Origin: an uncultured Collinsella sp. | GTDB lineage: Bacteria; Actinomycetota; Coriobacteriia; Coriobacteriales; Coriobacteriaceae | Direction: 5' to 3' | DNA length: 51,373 nucleotides | Assembly: GCA_900542555.1 (NCBI GenBank) | Contig: UQNU01000008.1 | Location: 1 to 51,373 of the forward strand | Shown here: piece by piece, positions 1 to 7,216 of the stretch | How positions within the stretch are numbered: position 1 is the stretch's first letter | Layout: each line of letters opens with the position of its first letter | Position numbers and translations under genes: made by a program | The notes under the pieces: model-generated | Told to the model about the DNA's origin: nothing | Database searches by the model: none | Seen by the model: the letters and a program-made list of their open reading frames with translations, nothing else

Positions 1-53
1 CCCGCGACCCCAACCTTGGCAAGGTTGTGCTCTACCAACTGAGCCATGTCCGC
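1..53 (-). tRNA. tRNA-Gly(GCC), 3' part cut by the window edge
   Basis: Read on the minus strand the sequence starts GCGGACATGGCTCAGTTGG, then gives the D-arm and the anticodon arm with loop TTGCCAA (anticodon GCC, glycine). It runs off the window in the T-arm. All 53 visible bases are identical to the complete tRNA-Gly at 2098-2173, so this is a second copy of the same gene. A promoter lies just upstream at 66-94. Confidence 0.93.
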
Positions 54-65
54 TTACGAGGATTA

Positions 66-113
66 ATCTTACGTGATGCCCGCATCCTATGCAAGAACTT
101 TTTTTGAAAAGTT
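66..113 (-). promoter_or_regulatory. Promoter of the first tRNA-Gly with upstream AT-rich palindrome
   Basis: On the minus strand there is a -35 TTGCAT (89-94), a 17-base spacer and a -10 TAAGAT (66-71), ending 12 bases before the tRNA 5' end. One base beyond CTTGCAT lies an AT-rich near-palindrome at 96-113 (AACTTTTCAAAAAAAGTT). The same arrangement precedes both other tRNA genes in the window. The rest of 54-185 holds nothing else I recognise. Confidence 0.6.
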
Positions 114-185
114 TTGCGACGCTCTCGCGAGGGCATCAGTCGTCACGAAAGGCGCGAACAAACGCAGGCTCGCAGCGAGATGCCC

Positions 186-1919
186 CTACATCTCACCGAG
201 CATGATCCAGGCAGAGCTGTCCTGCGCGAGCCTGCCGTCTGCAAGCGGTGATGAGGTGAGCAGGACCCTGCCCGCCGGCAGCTCCACGGGTGCTGCACCG
301 AAGTTCGTCACACACGCCCAGCCGTTATCGCGGCGATAGGCGATGACGCCGCCCTCAGCGCCCTCGGCACCATCCGCAAGACCGGTGCGCCCGTCAAGAT
401 CGAGCCACGCAAGATCGTTGGCGCACCCGCGCAGCTTGCGCCGCAGCCAGAGGGCGTCACGATAGAGCGCAAGCATCGATGTCGGGTCCACTTCTTCCCT
501 ATCGGCAGCATAATCGGAAAACCATGCAGGCTGCGGCAGATGGGGCGCCGCATCGGCGTCTGCCGGCGAAAACCCAAACGATCCGCCATGCGCGGGATCG
601 TCCGCCGCCACCCACGGCAGGGGCACACGACAGCCGTCGCGCCCCTTCTCACGCTTCGGTCCGTGCGTATTGGTCGCAGTAGGGTCTTCGAGTGCAGCCC
701 ACGGGATATCAGCCACCTCAAAAAGGCCGAGCTCCTCACCCTGATACACGTATGCCGAGCCCGGAAGCGCCAGCTCAAGCAAAAGGGCCGCCCGCGCGCG
801 GCGCTCGCCGAGTTCACGGTCCTCGTCATAAGACGACCCGTCGCGCAAGAGCCAGTCGAGCGCAATCTGGTGGTAGCGCGTCGCCTTGATTTGCGGCAGG
901 GCATAGCGTGTCGCCACGCGCGGCACGTCGTGGTTGGAGAGTACCCAGGTCGAGGCGGAATCGGATTCGACGGCTGCCTTCAAGCCCTTCTCGATTGCAG
1001 TGTGCATGTCATCATAGGTCCAAGTGGCCTTGGCAAACTCAAAGTTGAATGTCTGGCCAAGCTCGCTGGGACGCGCGTAGAGATACTGGCGCTCGGGCAG
1101 CACCCACGCCTCGGCAACGGCGCTGCGTGGCGGATTATAGCGGTCGAACACGCGACGCCACTCGCGATAGATCTCGTGGACCTCGTTGCGGTCCCACAGC
1201 GGATGGGTGCCGTCGTCAACCATGTCATCGCCCTCGGCGAGATGCCACCGGTCGAGGTCATCGCGGTCGAGATCCTTGGCGAGACCCTGCGCCACATCAA
1301 TGCGAAAGCCGTCGACGCCTCGATCGCTCCAAAACGCCAGGACGTCGCAAAAGAGCGCGTGAACCTCAGGGCATGACCAGTCAAAGTCCGGCTGCTCGGG
1401 CGTAAACATGTGCAGATACCACTGACCGTCCGCAACACGCGTCCATGCGGGGCCGCCAAAGTTGGCATTCCAATTGGTAGGAGGCAGCTCGCCATGCTCG
1501 CCGCGACCATCGCGGAAGATATAACGGGCGCGCTCGGGCGATCCGGGGCCGGCGGCAAGAGCGGCTTTGAACCAGGGGTGCTGGCTGGATGAATGGTTGG
1601 GCACGATGTCGACGATGACCTTGATGCCGCGCACGTGAGCCGCAGCGATCATGTCATCGAAGTCGTCAAGCGAGCCGAGACGTGGGTCGACATCGCAGTA
1701 GTCCGCCACATCATAGCCGCCATCGACAAGAGGCGATGGGTAAAACGGGCTCAGCCAGATGGCCTCGATACCCAGCCGCTCAAGATAGTCCATCTGCTGG
1801 GTAATGCCCGCGATATCGCCCAGACCCGAACCAGTCGAATCCTTAAACGAGCGCGGGTAGATCTGATAGATCGCGGCATCGGACATCCATGAGCGCGAAG
1901 AGGACTTTTCTGTAGCCAT
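186..1919 (-). CDS. GH13 alpha-glucosidase (oligo-1,6-glucosidase-like)
   Basis: A cytoplasmic glycoside hydrolase of family 13, 577 residues, expected to release glucose from short alpha-glucans such as maltose or isomaltose-type oligosaccharides. The (beta/alpha)8 barrel motifs are in order: DIVPNH at 104-109, GFRIDVA with the nucleophile Asp208, AVAEAW with the acid/base Glu270, and NHD with the transition-state Asp331. The C-terminal 80 or so residues form the usual small beta domain. No signal peptide is seen. The start is the ATG at 1919, with AAGGGAG about 10 bases upstream. The reading frame stays open for 47 more codons, but those residues are not family-like. The gene stands alone between two copies of tRNA-Gly, and exact substrate cannot be told from sequence. 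A weak -10 candidate (TATCAT, 1963-1968) lies upstream. Confidence 0.9.
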   Translation of the reverse strand: MATEKSSSRSWMSDAAIYQIYPRSFKDSTGSGLGDIAGITQQMDYLERLGIEAIWLSPFYPSPLVDGGYDVADYCDVDPRLGSLDDFDDMIAAAHVRGIKVIVDIVPNHSSSQHPWFKAALAAGPGSPERARYIFRDGRGEHGELPPTNWNANFGGPAWTRVADGQWYLHMFTPEQPDFDWSCPEVHALFCDVLAFWSDRGVDGFRIDVAQGLAKDLDRDDLDRWHLAEGDDMVDDGTHPLWDRNEVHEIYREWRRVFDRYNPPRSAVAEAWVLPERQYLYARPSELGQTFNFEFAKATWTYDDMHTAIEKGLKAAVESDSASTWVLSNHDVPRVATRYALPQIKATRYHQIALDWLLRDGSSYDEDRELGERRARAALLLELALPGSAYVYQGEELGLFEVADIPWAALEDPTATNTHGPKREKGRDGCRVPLPWVAADDPAHGGSFGFSPADADAAPHLPQPAWFSDYAADREEVDPTSMLALYRDALWLRRKLRGCANDLAWLDLDGRTGLADGAEGAEGGVIAYRRDNGWACVTNFGAAPVELPAGRVLLTSSPLADGRLAQDSSAWIMLGEM

Positions 1920-2058
1920 GGGGCGTATCTCCCTTGCAACGAGGTTATGCGAGATGCTCACGATGATACGCCCAAAGCGGACATTCGCGGCAAACAACGC
2001 CACAGCCACGCCCCAAAACGCTCGCTCCCTCTCGGGTTCGAGCCCATGCGATGGATAC

Positions 2059-2089
2059 AAAAAAGCCCGGCTACCGTAGTAGCCGGGCT
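2059..2089 (-). terminator. Intrinsic terminator of tRNA-Gly
   Basis: An 11-bp perfect stem (2064-2074 with 2079-2089) closes a CGTA tetraloop. On the minus strand it is followed by a run of six T (complement of 2059-2064). It begins 9 bases after the tRNA CCA end. Confidence 0.92.
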
Positions 2090-2097
2090 GTTGCGTT

Positions 2098-2173
2098 TGG
2101 AGCGGACAACGGGGCTCGAACCCGCGACCCCAACCTTGGCAAGGTTGTGCTCTACCAACTGAGCCATGTCCGC
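2098..2173 (-). tRNA. tRNA-Gly(GCC)
   Basis: A complete 76-nt tRNA with encoded CCA. The acceptor stem is GCGGACA/TGTCCGC, the anticodon stem is CAACC/GGTTG around TTGCCAA (anticodon GCC), and the T-arm carries GGTTCGAGCCC. It is the second of two identical copies flanking the GH13 gene. Confidence 0.97.
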
Positions 2174-2185
2174 TTGCGGGTTATT

Positions 2186-2233
2186 AATTTACGCGAGTTG
2201 TCCAAAAGACGCAAGTACTTTTTTCAAAAAACT
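2186..2233 (-). promoter_or_regulatory. Promoter of the second tRNA-Gly with upstream AT-rich palindrome
   Basis: On the minus strand: -35 TTGCGT (2209-2214), 17-base spacer, -10 TAAATT (2186-2191), 12 bases from the tRNA start. AGTTTTTTGAAAAAAGT (2217-2233) ends two bases before TTGCGT and matches the element in front of tRNA-Leu and of the first tRNA-Gly. Confidence 0.62.
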
Positions 2234-2278
2234 TGTCTGCCGCATGTTCTTAGTAGCTAAACGCGCTAAAGCGATTGG

Positions 2279-3025
2279 CTAGGCACACGATTCCAGCGCT
2301 CCGCTAAACAGCTTCACCATCTGCACGCGCGTGCCGGCGCCGTCCGTACGACGAGCAACCTCCACGTTATCGACGAGCATACGCATAAGCTTGATGCCAC
2401 GGCCGCGTTCCTCGGATGCGACCGGTTCGCTCGTTTCATCGATAGAATAGCCGGCACCTCGATCAAGCACCTCAACCACAACGCGATCGCCATAGGCCTG
2501 AACCGTCAGGACGCACCCGATACCGCCCGCATGGTCATAGGCATTACCCAGCGCCTCCCCCGACGCCAATGCGACATCGTAGCGCTCGTCACGGCGCAAC
2601 GGAAGCGATTCAAGGAGTTCGGCGATGCGATGTCGGTAGTATGGAAGATTCTCGATACCCTGACGGACCTCGACGCTCTTACTCCAGCGAGGCAGCTCCC
2701 CCACCGGAATGGCGGGAATAGACTCCCGTGCCGGCCCCGCGACATGAAGGATATCGACAAGACGAGCAATCTCCAAAAAGCGAACAACTTCACCTGATGC
2801 ATTGACGAGCGAAAGCAGGCCTTCTCGCCTCATGAGCTCACGAGCGCGCGTAAGCAGGAATGCCAAGCCCGTCGAATCGATAAAGCTAACAGCCTGACAG
2901 TTGATGACAACACGACGCACGCCGCGGCCAATCAAAGCATCCAACCGCCGACGCAGCGCAGGCACCGTGGCGATGTCGATATCGCCTGGTGGCGTCAAAA
3001 CCGCTATGTCATTCCACTCATTCAT
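2279..3025 (-). CDS. STAS-HATPase fusion (anti-sigma antagonist plus RsbW-like kinase domain)
   Basis: About 248 residues. Residues 1-100 form a STAS domain (SpoIIAA/RsbV type) with DSTG at 50-53, whose Ser51 is the usual phosphorylated position. Residues 115-240 form a GHKL ATPase domain of the RsbW/SpoIIAB type, with an N box around Glu157, Asn161 and His165, a G1 box DRGAGY, and a glycine-rich GRGIKLM segment. Families of this kind regulate sigma factors or other targets by partner switching; here antagonist and kinase are in one chain. It lies downstream of the SpoIIE phosphatase gene in the same direction, so the phosphatase probably acts on Ser51. No sigma factor is encoded nearby, so the output is unknown. 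The start is uncertain: ATG at 3025 suits the domain edge, while ATG 3061 (behind GGGGAA) and TTG 3073 are in frame. Confidence 0.82.
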   Translation of the reverse strand: MNEWNDIAVLTPPGDIDIATVPALRRRLDALIGRGVRRVVINCQAVSFIDSTGLAFLLTRARELMRREGLLSLVNASGEVVRFLEIARLVDILHVAGPARESIPAIPVGELPRWSKSVEVRQGIENLPYYRHRIAELLESLPLRRDERYDVALASGEALGNAYDHAGGIGCVLTVQAYGDRVVVEVLDRGAGYSIDETSEPVASEERGRGIKLMRMLVDNVEVARRTDGAGTRVQMVKLFSGALESCA

Positions 3026-3102
3026 ACGACCATGGTTCCCAAAAAAGCCCACTCGATGCATTCGTTTCCCCAACCGTGCGGATTCAGCCCGCTCAGCGTC
3101 GT

Positions 3103-5448
3103 CTATGAACGACCCCGTAAAAACTCAAGGGACACCAATGCAATGTCATCGTCCAGCGCCGATTCGGTAAATCGGTCAAGCTCGCCCAAGACCTTGCCGC
3201 AAATGCCCGACACGCCCTCCCCCGAAACAGAAAGCAGAAGATCGCGCAAGCGCTGCTCGCCAAAGAACGCTCCGGTGCGGTCGCGGGCCTCAATCGTTCC
3301 ATCCGTATACATGAAGAGCATGTCGCCAGGAGCGAACGTAAACACGCCTGTCTCGTACACCATGCTCTCAAAGGCACCGATTACACCCGATTGGCATCCA
3401 AGTAGCTCGACCTCTCCCCCACGTGCCTCGCCGCCACCCAGCGGCATCGACTCTGGCCTAATGACCATGGTCGGAGGATGGCCCGCCGAACAATACGTTG
3501 CGCGTCCGGCCTTAAGGTCAATCTTGGCGATAAAGGCCGTCACGAACGTCTCGACCCTCGAAAAGCCCATGAGCATGCTGTTAAGGGAGCGTGCCATGCG
3601 GGCCGGGCCAGCGCCCTCCCAGGCATATGCCGTCAGGGCCGTCTTGACGAGCGCGGACATCGATGCGGCCTCAATGCCTTTGCCAGACACATCACCCAAA
3701 ATCATGACGGCGCAGTCGTCGGGAAGTCGGATGAGCGTATAGAAATCGCCGCCGACCAACGCCGAGTTCGTGGCCGACAGGTACACCGAATCGGTTGCGA
3801 TACCCGGAACATCCCCCAGGGAATTTCTCATGCCGATCTGGAGGGTCTGAGCGATATGGCGCTCCTCGCGCTTTTGAGATTCGCCTTCGTAGATCAGTTC
3901 AAAGTCATGCGCCAAGTGCACCAAGTAGTCATATTCAAGGTCATCAATCGGCTCTTGGCTACCATCACGAAGCAGCAGCGCGCGCGTCGTCGGGCTCTTC
4001 GCAACAGAAGCAGGAACAATCGCGTCGTTACTGTGCTTGCCATCACCCTCAGAGCGCGGGCGCCCCGCCTCGATGCCGGAGTCGACGTAGAGACCTTGAC
4101 AAGGCAGACCATGCGCCCTAAGCCAGCCTCCCATAGGCATCGATTCGTCAACGCGTGTTATACGGACGTGCTTAAGGTCCTCGGCACTCGTACCGCCCAA
4201 AACAGATGCCTCAAAGCCATCAGGGCCAGCCCCCAGACGTGCCGCTGGCGCCGTCGTGGAAAAGAAAAGCTTCTCGGGATCGTCCGGCAAAGCAACGCGA
4301 CTGCCGCCTTCAAAATCTATGACGTAGGAATCCAGACTGGCGTCATACTCAACAGGGCAAAAATGGCAGTTAAGCATATTGCAGATCTCGGACGATACCG
4401 CCTGGGTAGCCGTGGCGGAATCGTCTAGAAAGGTAAACAACTCATCACGCAAGACATTGAGCGAGCGGCCAAGCTCGGCCGTGCGACGGGAGCGAAGGCT
4501 CGATGCCATGCCGACCAGCTGGATAGACAGGTAATCGCAAATGACCTCGAGCACATTAACGTCATAGGCGAGCGGTGCCTGAGGGCGTTTCCAACCAACT
4601 TCCAGCACGCCAAGAATCTGCGTACCGTAAAAAACGGGAAGACAGATCTCGCTGCGGTACGGAGGCATATCCTGCATGCGCAACAGGTGCTTAGAACGAT
4701 TGTCCAAGTCCATAAACATACCGGAGGCGGCCTTATCACCCTCAAGGTCCTGTTGAATCGACAAGCGACAGGCACGCGACTCACGAAGAACATACGTCGG
4801 AATGCCAGCACCATACGGCAAAAACTCAGGCAGGTAGCTGTCGTACAGCTCCTTGGAAACACCGCGAAGTTTAAAACCGCCGCTCTCAGAAAAATAGATA
4901 GCGGCACCCGAAGCATCGAGCGTTCCTACAAGCTGGTTCAAAACGGTATCAAGTAGGCTGGGTAACTCATCGGAGCCCACAGTGCTCATAATGACCGAGA
5001 GCGTGCCAGAGAGGCGCTTGTTCGCCACTCTAAGCTCCGAAAGCGCACGCTTGAGCTGGCGGTCGTGCGAATACTGTTCTTCGATGCTATGGAGCGCCAC
5101 CAGGACACGTGGCGCGCGGCGCCCAAAGATGCGTGGAGGCGTTACGGAGCCCGCACGAACCAAGACGGGGATAAAGGAGCCGTCACTCAGCTTGAGCATC
5201 AGTTCGTTCTCGGAGCCATCAGTTTCAAATGGCAGACGATGTTCCGTCGCACGTTCAAAAGCGGACGAGTACAGGACGTCTTTAACATCTCCACCGATGA
5301 CGTCGGCGCGTTCCTCGCACAGCAAACCAAGTAAGCGATTATTCACATGCAGAATGGTTCCGTCGAGCTCGCAGATGATGACAGCATCGCTCGTGATCTC
5401 GACTAGTTGGGCAACGTCTGCCCACTCGTTGCGTTCAAGCGTTTCCAT
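3103..5448 (-). CDS. PAS/GAF sensor with SpoIIE-type PP2C phosphatase domain
   Basis: About 781 residues, no transmembrane segment or signal peptide seen, so probably a cytosolic sensor phosphatase. A PAS domain covers roughly 8-130, a GAF domain roughly 150-320, a divergent region containing CHFC lies at about 340-530, and a SpoIIE/RsbU PP2C domain fills the C-terminal 230 residues. The phosphatase motifs are present: GGDFYTL, GDVSGKG with its metal-binding Asp, SAGHPP and YTDGTIE. Expected role: dephosphorylating a STAS-domain protein, most likely the one encoded next (2279-3025). The sensed signal is not evident. I chose ATG 5448; an in-frame GTG at 5460 is the alternative. The start is only about 26 bases from the tRNA-Leu terminator, so transcription may depend on readthrough from the tRNA promoter. 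Confidence 0.88.
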   Translation of the reverse strand: METLERNEWADVAQLVEITSDAVIICELDGTILHVNNRLLGLLCEERADVIGGDVKDVLYSSAFERATEHRLPFETDGSENELMLKLSDGSFIPVLVRAGSVTPPRIFGRRAPRVLVALHSIEEQYSHDRQLKRALSELRVANKRLSGTLSVIMSTVGSDELPSLLDTVLNQLVGTLDASGAAIYFSESGGFKLRGVSKELYDSYLPEFLPYGAGIPTYVLRESRACRLSIQQDLEGDKAASGMFMDLDNRSKHLLRMQDMPPYRSEICLPVFYGTQILGVLEVGWKRPQAPLAYDVNVLEVICDYLSIQLVGMASSLRSRRTAELGRSLNVLRDELFTFLDDSATATQAVSSEICNMLNCHFCPVEYDASLDSYVIDFEGGSRVALPDDPEKLFFSTTAPAARLGAGPDGFEASVLGGTSAEDLKHVRITRVDESMPMGGWLRAHGLPCQGLYVDSGIEAGRPRSEGDGKHSNDAIVPASVAKSPTTRALLLRDGSQEPIDDLEYDYLVHLAHDFELIYEGESQKREERHIAQTLQIGMRNSLGDVPGIATDSVYLSATNSALVGGDFYTLIRLPDDCAVMILGDVSGKGIEAASMSALVKTALTAYAWEGAGPARMARSLNSMLMGFSRVETFVTAFIAKIDLKAGRATYCSAGHPPTMVIRPESMPLGGGEARGGEVELLGCQSGVIGAFESMVYETGVFTFAPGDMLFMYTDGTIEARDRTGAFFGEQRLRDLLLSVSGEGVSGICGKVLGELDRFTESALDDDIALVSLEFLRGRS

Positions 5449-5473
5449 CGTGGACCCCACCGTCTATCGGTAA

Positions 5474-5495
5474 CAAAAAAGCCTCCGAAGAGGCT
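5474..5495 (-). terminator. Short intrinsic terminator after tRNA-Leu
   Basis: A 6-bp stem AGCCTC/GAGGCT (5480-5485 with 5490-5495) has a TTCG tetraloop on the minus strand and is followed by a T-rich tail (TTTTTTGTTA). It is shorter than the tRNA-Gly terminator and may leak into the phosphatase gene. Confidence 0.82.
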
Positions 5496-5507
5496 TCTCA
5501 AATGCGA

Positions 5508-5597
5508 TGGTGTCGGAGGCGGGACTTGAACCCGCATGACCAAAAAGCGGTCACTAGCACCTCAAGCTAGCGCGTCTGCCAATTCCGCCACTCCGAC
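5508..5597 (-). tRNA. tRNA-Leu(GAG)
   Basis: A class II tRNA of 90 nt with encoded CCA. The acceptor stem is GTCGGAG/CTCCGAC, the anticodon stem is CTAGC/GCTAG around TTGAGGT (anticodon GAG, leucine), the long variable arm reads GACCGCTTTTTGGTC, and the T-arm is GGGTTCAAGTCCC. Confidence 0.97.
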
Positions 5598-5654
5598 ATG
5601 CTATGTTGTTGATTTGCGGTTCGTTATGTTGGACCCGCGCGTTCAACGAGGAAG

Positions 5655-5703
5655 ATAATAACCTATGATTCGAGAACTGTGCAAGCACTTTTTTCAAAAA
5701 AGT
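5655..5703 (-). promoter_or_regulatory. Promoter of tRNA-Leu with upstream AT-rich palindrome
   Basis: On the minus strand: -35 TTGCAC (5679-5684), 18-base spacer, -10 TATTAT (5655-5660). Directly upstream lies a perfect palindrome ACTTTTTTGAAAAAAGT (5687-5703) followed by one base and CTTGC, the layout also found before both tRNA-Gly genes. It is the only convincing promoter I see upstream of the phosphatase/STAS pair as well. Confidence 0.62.
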
Positions 5704-5741
5704 TTACGAATTTGTAAATGCGCAGGTAAATCCATGTGTCC

Positions 5742-5866
5742 GGCCCCGAATCGGTGTTGCCTCCCGGCGCGTCCTCGGGCATGAGCGATTTTTTGCTGCG
5801 CACTTCGTGCTACAAAATATCGCTCCCCCTGCGGAATGCGCCGGGAGGCAACACCGATTCGGGGCC
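5742..5866 (-). repeat. Nested hairpin element A
   Basis: A 125-base structure. The outer arms 5742-5770 and 5838-5866 are a perfect 29-bp inverted repeat. The inner arms 5783-5795 and 5813-5825 pair over 13 bp with one mismatch. The apical segment 5796-5812 holds GCACTTCGTGC. The two 12-base junctions between stems (5771-5782, 5826-5837) and the apex match those of element B when read on the minus strand: ATTCCGCAGGGG, GCACGAAGTGCGCA, ATGCCCGAGGAC. The stems do not match. No open reading frame or transposase is associated. It lies in the gene-free interval 5704-6187. Confidence 0.85.
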
Positions 5867-5927
5867 TGCAAATACGTACTTCAGGCACAATTCTCAAACA
5901 TGTTCTGAGGGCTGATATAAATTTAGT

Positions 5928-5982
5928 GGCTCGGCCTTGCCGAGCCCTTATATAAGGAGGCCGGAGCTAAAGCTCCGGCCTC
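5928..5982. other. Three consecutive perfect palindromes between elements A and B
   Basis: GGCTCGGC/GCCGAGCC (5928-5935 with 5939-5946, loop CTT) is followed by the 12-bp palindrome CCTTATATAAGG (5946-5957) and by a 12-bp hairpin (5957-5968 with 5971-5982). The last is followed on the plus strand by a T-rich stretch, so it could act as a terminator. Further weak pairs lie to its right (CTCACT 5980-5985 with AGTGAG 6004-6009; GCGAT with ATCGC near 6009-6024). The region carries no gene; a terminator cluster or a structured RNA are both possible. Confidence 0.7.
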
Positions 5983-6046
5983 ACTCAATTTCTTATTAGA
6001 TAAAGTGAGCGATCGAGGAATCGCACTCCCCTGCCGAGTTACCGCA

Positions 6047-6173
6047 GGGCCCGCCCTGGCGTTGCTTTTCAGAACATCCCGCAGGACGCAAGAAACCCCC
6101 GCCGCACGAAGTGCGCAGCGGGGGTTTCTTGCATGTCCGAGGACGTTCTGAAAAGCAACGCCAGGGCGGGCCC
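6047..6173 (+). repeat. Nested hairpin element B
   Basis: A 127-base structure with the same plan as element A, in opposite orientation. Outer arms 6047-6075 and 6145-6173 are a perfect 29-bp inverted repeat. Inner arms 6088-6102 and 6118-6132 are a perfect 15-bp repeat. The apex 6103-6117 reads CGCACGAAGTGCGCA. The junctions are ATCCCGCAGGAC (6076-6087) and ATGTCCGAGGAC (6133-6144). It ends 14 bases from the oppF stop codon, so it may also end or protect the opp transcript. Confidence 0.85.
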
Positions 6174-6187
6174 GGGCAAACAACCGA

Positions 6188-7216
6188 CTACAGGTCGATG
6201 TGCGATTCCTTGATCGGGAACGGCTCCGCGAAGTGGCACGCGCAGCAGTGACCCGGTGCGACTTCCTTAAACTCGGGAAGCTTCTCAGAGCAAATACCCT
6301 GCGCGATCGGGCAGCGGGTGTGGAAACGGCAACCGGTCGGCGGATCCAGCGGTGACGGCGGATCGCCGGCGAGGATGATGCGCTTACGGGTCTTCTGGAT
6401 ATCCGGATCGGGAACCGGCACGGCAGACAGCAGCGACTGCGTGTACGGATGGTGAGGCTCGCTATAGAGCGTCTTCCAGTCCGAAACCTCAACCATCTTA
6501 CCCAGATACATAACGGCAACGCGATCGGAAATGTGCTGCACGACGGACAAGTCGTGAGCGATAAACAGATACGCGGTACCGAACTTGTCCTGCAGTTCCT
6601 TGAGCAGGTTCAGAACCTGGGCCTGAATGGACACATCCAGAGCGGAAACCGGCTCGTCGCAGATAATCAGCTTGGGCTTCAGAGCGAACGCGCGGGCAAT
6701 GCCGACACGCTGACGCTGACCGCCGGAGAACTCATGAGGATAGCGGTTGATGTGCTCGGGGTTCAGTCCGACAACGTCAAGAAGCTCGCGGACACGCTCA
6801 ATGCGCTCCTCCTTGGTGCCCACGCCGTGAATGGTCATGGGCTCGGAGACGATCTCGCCGATGGTCATGCGGGGATTCAGTGAAGCATAAGGATCCTGGA
6901 AGATAAACTGCATCTCGCGACGCATGTCCTTGATCTCATGCTTGCTCATCTCGGCAACATCTTTACCCTGGAAGAACACCTTACCGGCGGTCGGCTTGGT
7001 CAGGCGCATGATGGTACGGCCCGTGGTGGACTTACCGCAACCAGACTCGCCAACCAGACCGAAGGTCTCACCAGGATAAATCTCAAAAGAGATGTCATTT
7101 ACAGCAGAGACGACACGCTTGGAGAAGCGCTTGGCGAACATGCCGGACTCAGCGGGGAACTCCTTAGAGAGGTGCTCGACCTTCAGCAGCGGAGTACGCT
7201 CGTTGGTATCTGCCAT
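6188..7216 (-). CDS. oppF: Oligopeptide ABC transporter ATP-binding protein OppF
   Basis: A 342-residue ATPase subunit of a peptide-type ABC importer. It carries Walker A (GESGCGKST, about residue 56), the ABC signature (FSGGQRQRVG), Walker B (LIICDEP) and the switch His (AHDLS). The C-terminal part has the peptide/opine family extension with spaced cysteines (GCRFHTRCPIAQGIC), which in this family can bind an iron-sulfur cluster. It would pair with OppD at the membrane. The ATG at 7216 overlaps the last base of the oppD stop codon (TAATG), indicating coupled translation. In frame the ORF extends 48 codons upstream inside oppD, without family similarity. It is the last gene of the opp operon; hairpin element B follows. 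Confidence 0.95.
   Translation of the reverse strand: MADTNERTPLLKVEHLSKEFPAESGMFAKRFSKRVVSAVNDISFEIYPGETFGLVGESGCGKSTTGRTIMRLTKPTAGKVFFQGKDVAEMSKHEIKDMRREMQFIFQDPYASLNPRMTIGEIVSEPMTIHGVGTKEERIERVRELLDVVGLNPEHINRYPHEFSGGQRQRVGIARAFALKPKLIICDEPVSALDVSIQAQVLNLLKELQDKFGTAYLFIAHDLSVVQHISDRVAVMYLGKMVEVSDWKTLYSEPHHPYTQSLLSAVPVPDPDIQKTRKRIILAGDPPSPLDPPTGCRFHTRCPIAQGICSEKLPEFKEVAPGHCCACHFAEPFPIKESHIDL

Noticed and set aside
2020..2050. T-arm-like GGGTTCGAGCCC on the plus strand upstream of the GH13 gene
   Set aside because: No acceptor, D or anticodon arm could be paired with it; it is not a tRNA gene.
5923..6519. 198-codon minus-strand open frame across the palindromic interval and the end of oppF
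   Set aside because: Out of frame with oppF, crosses element B, arginine-rich and without ribosome site.
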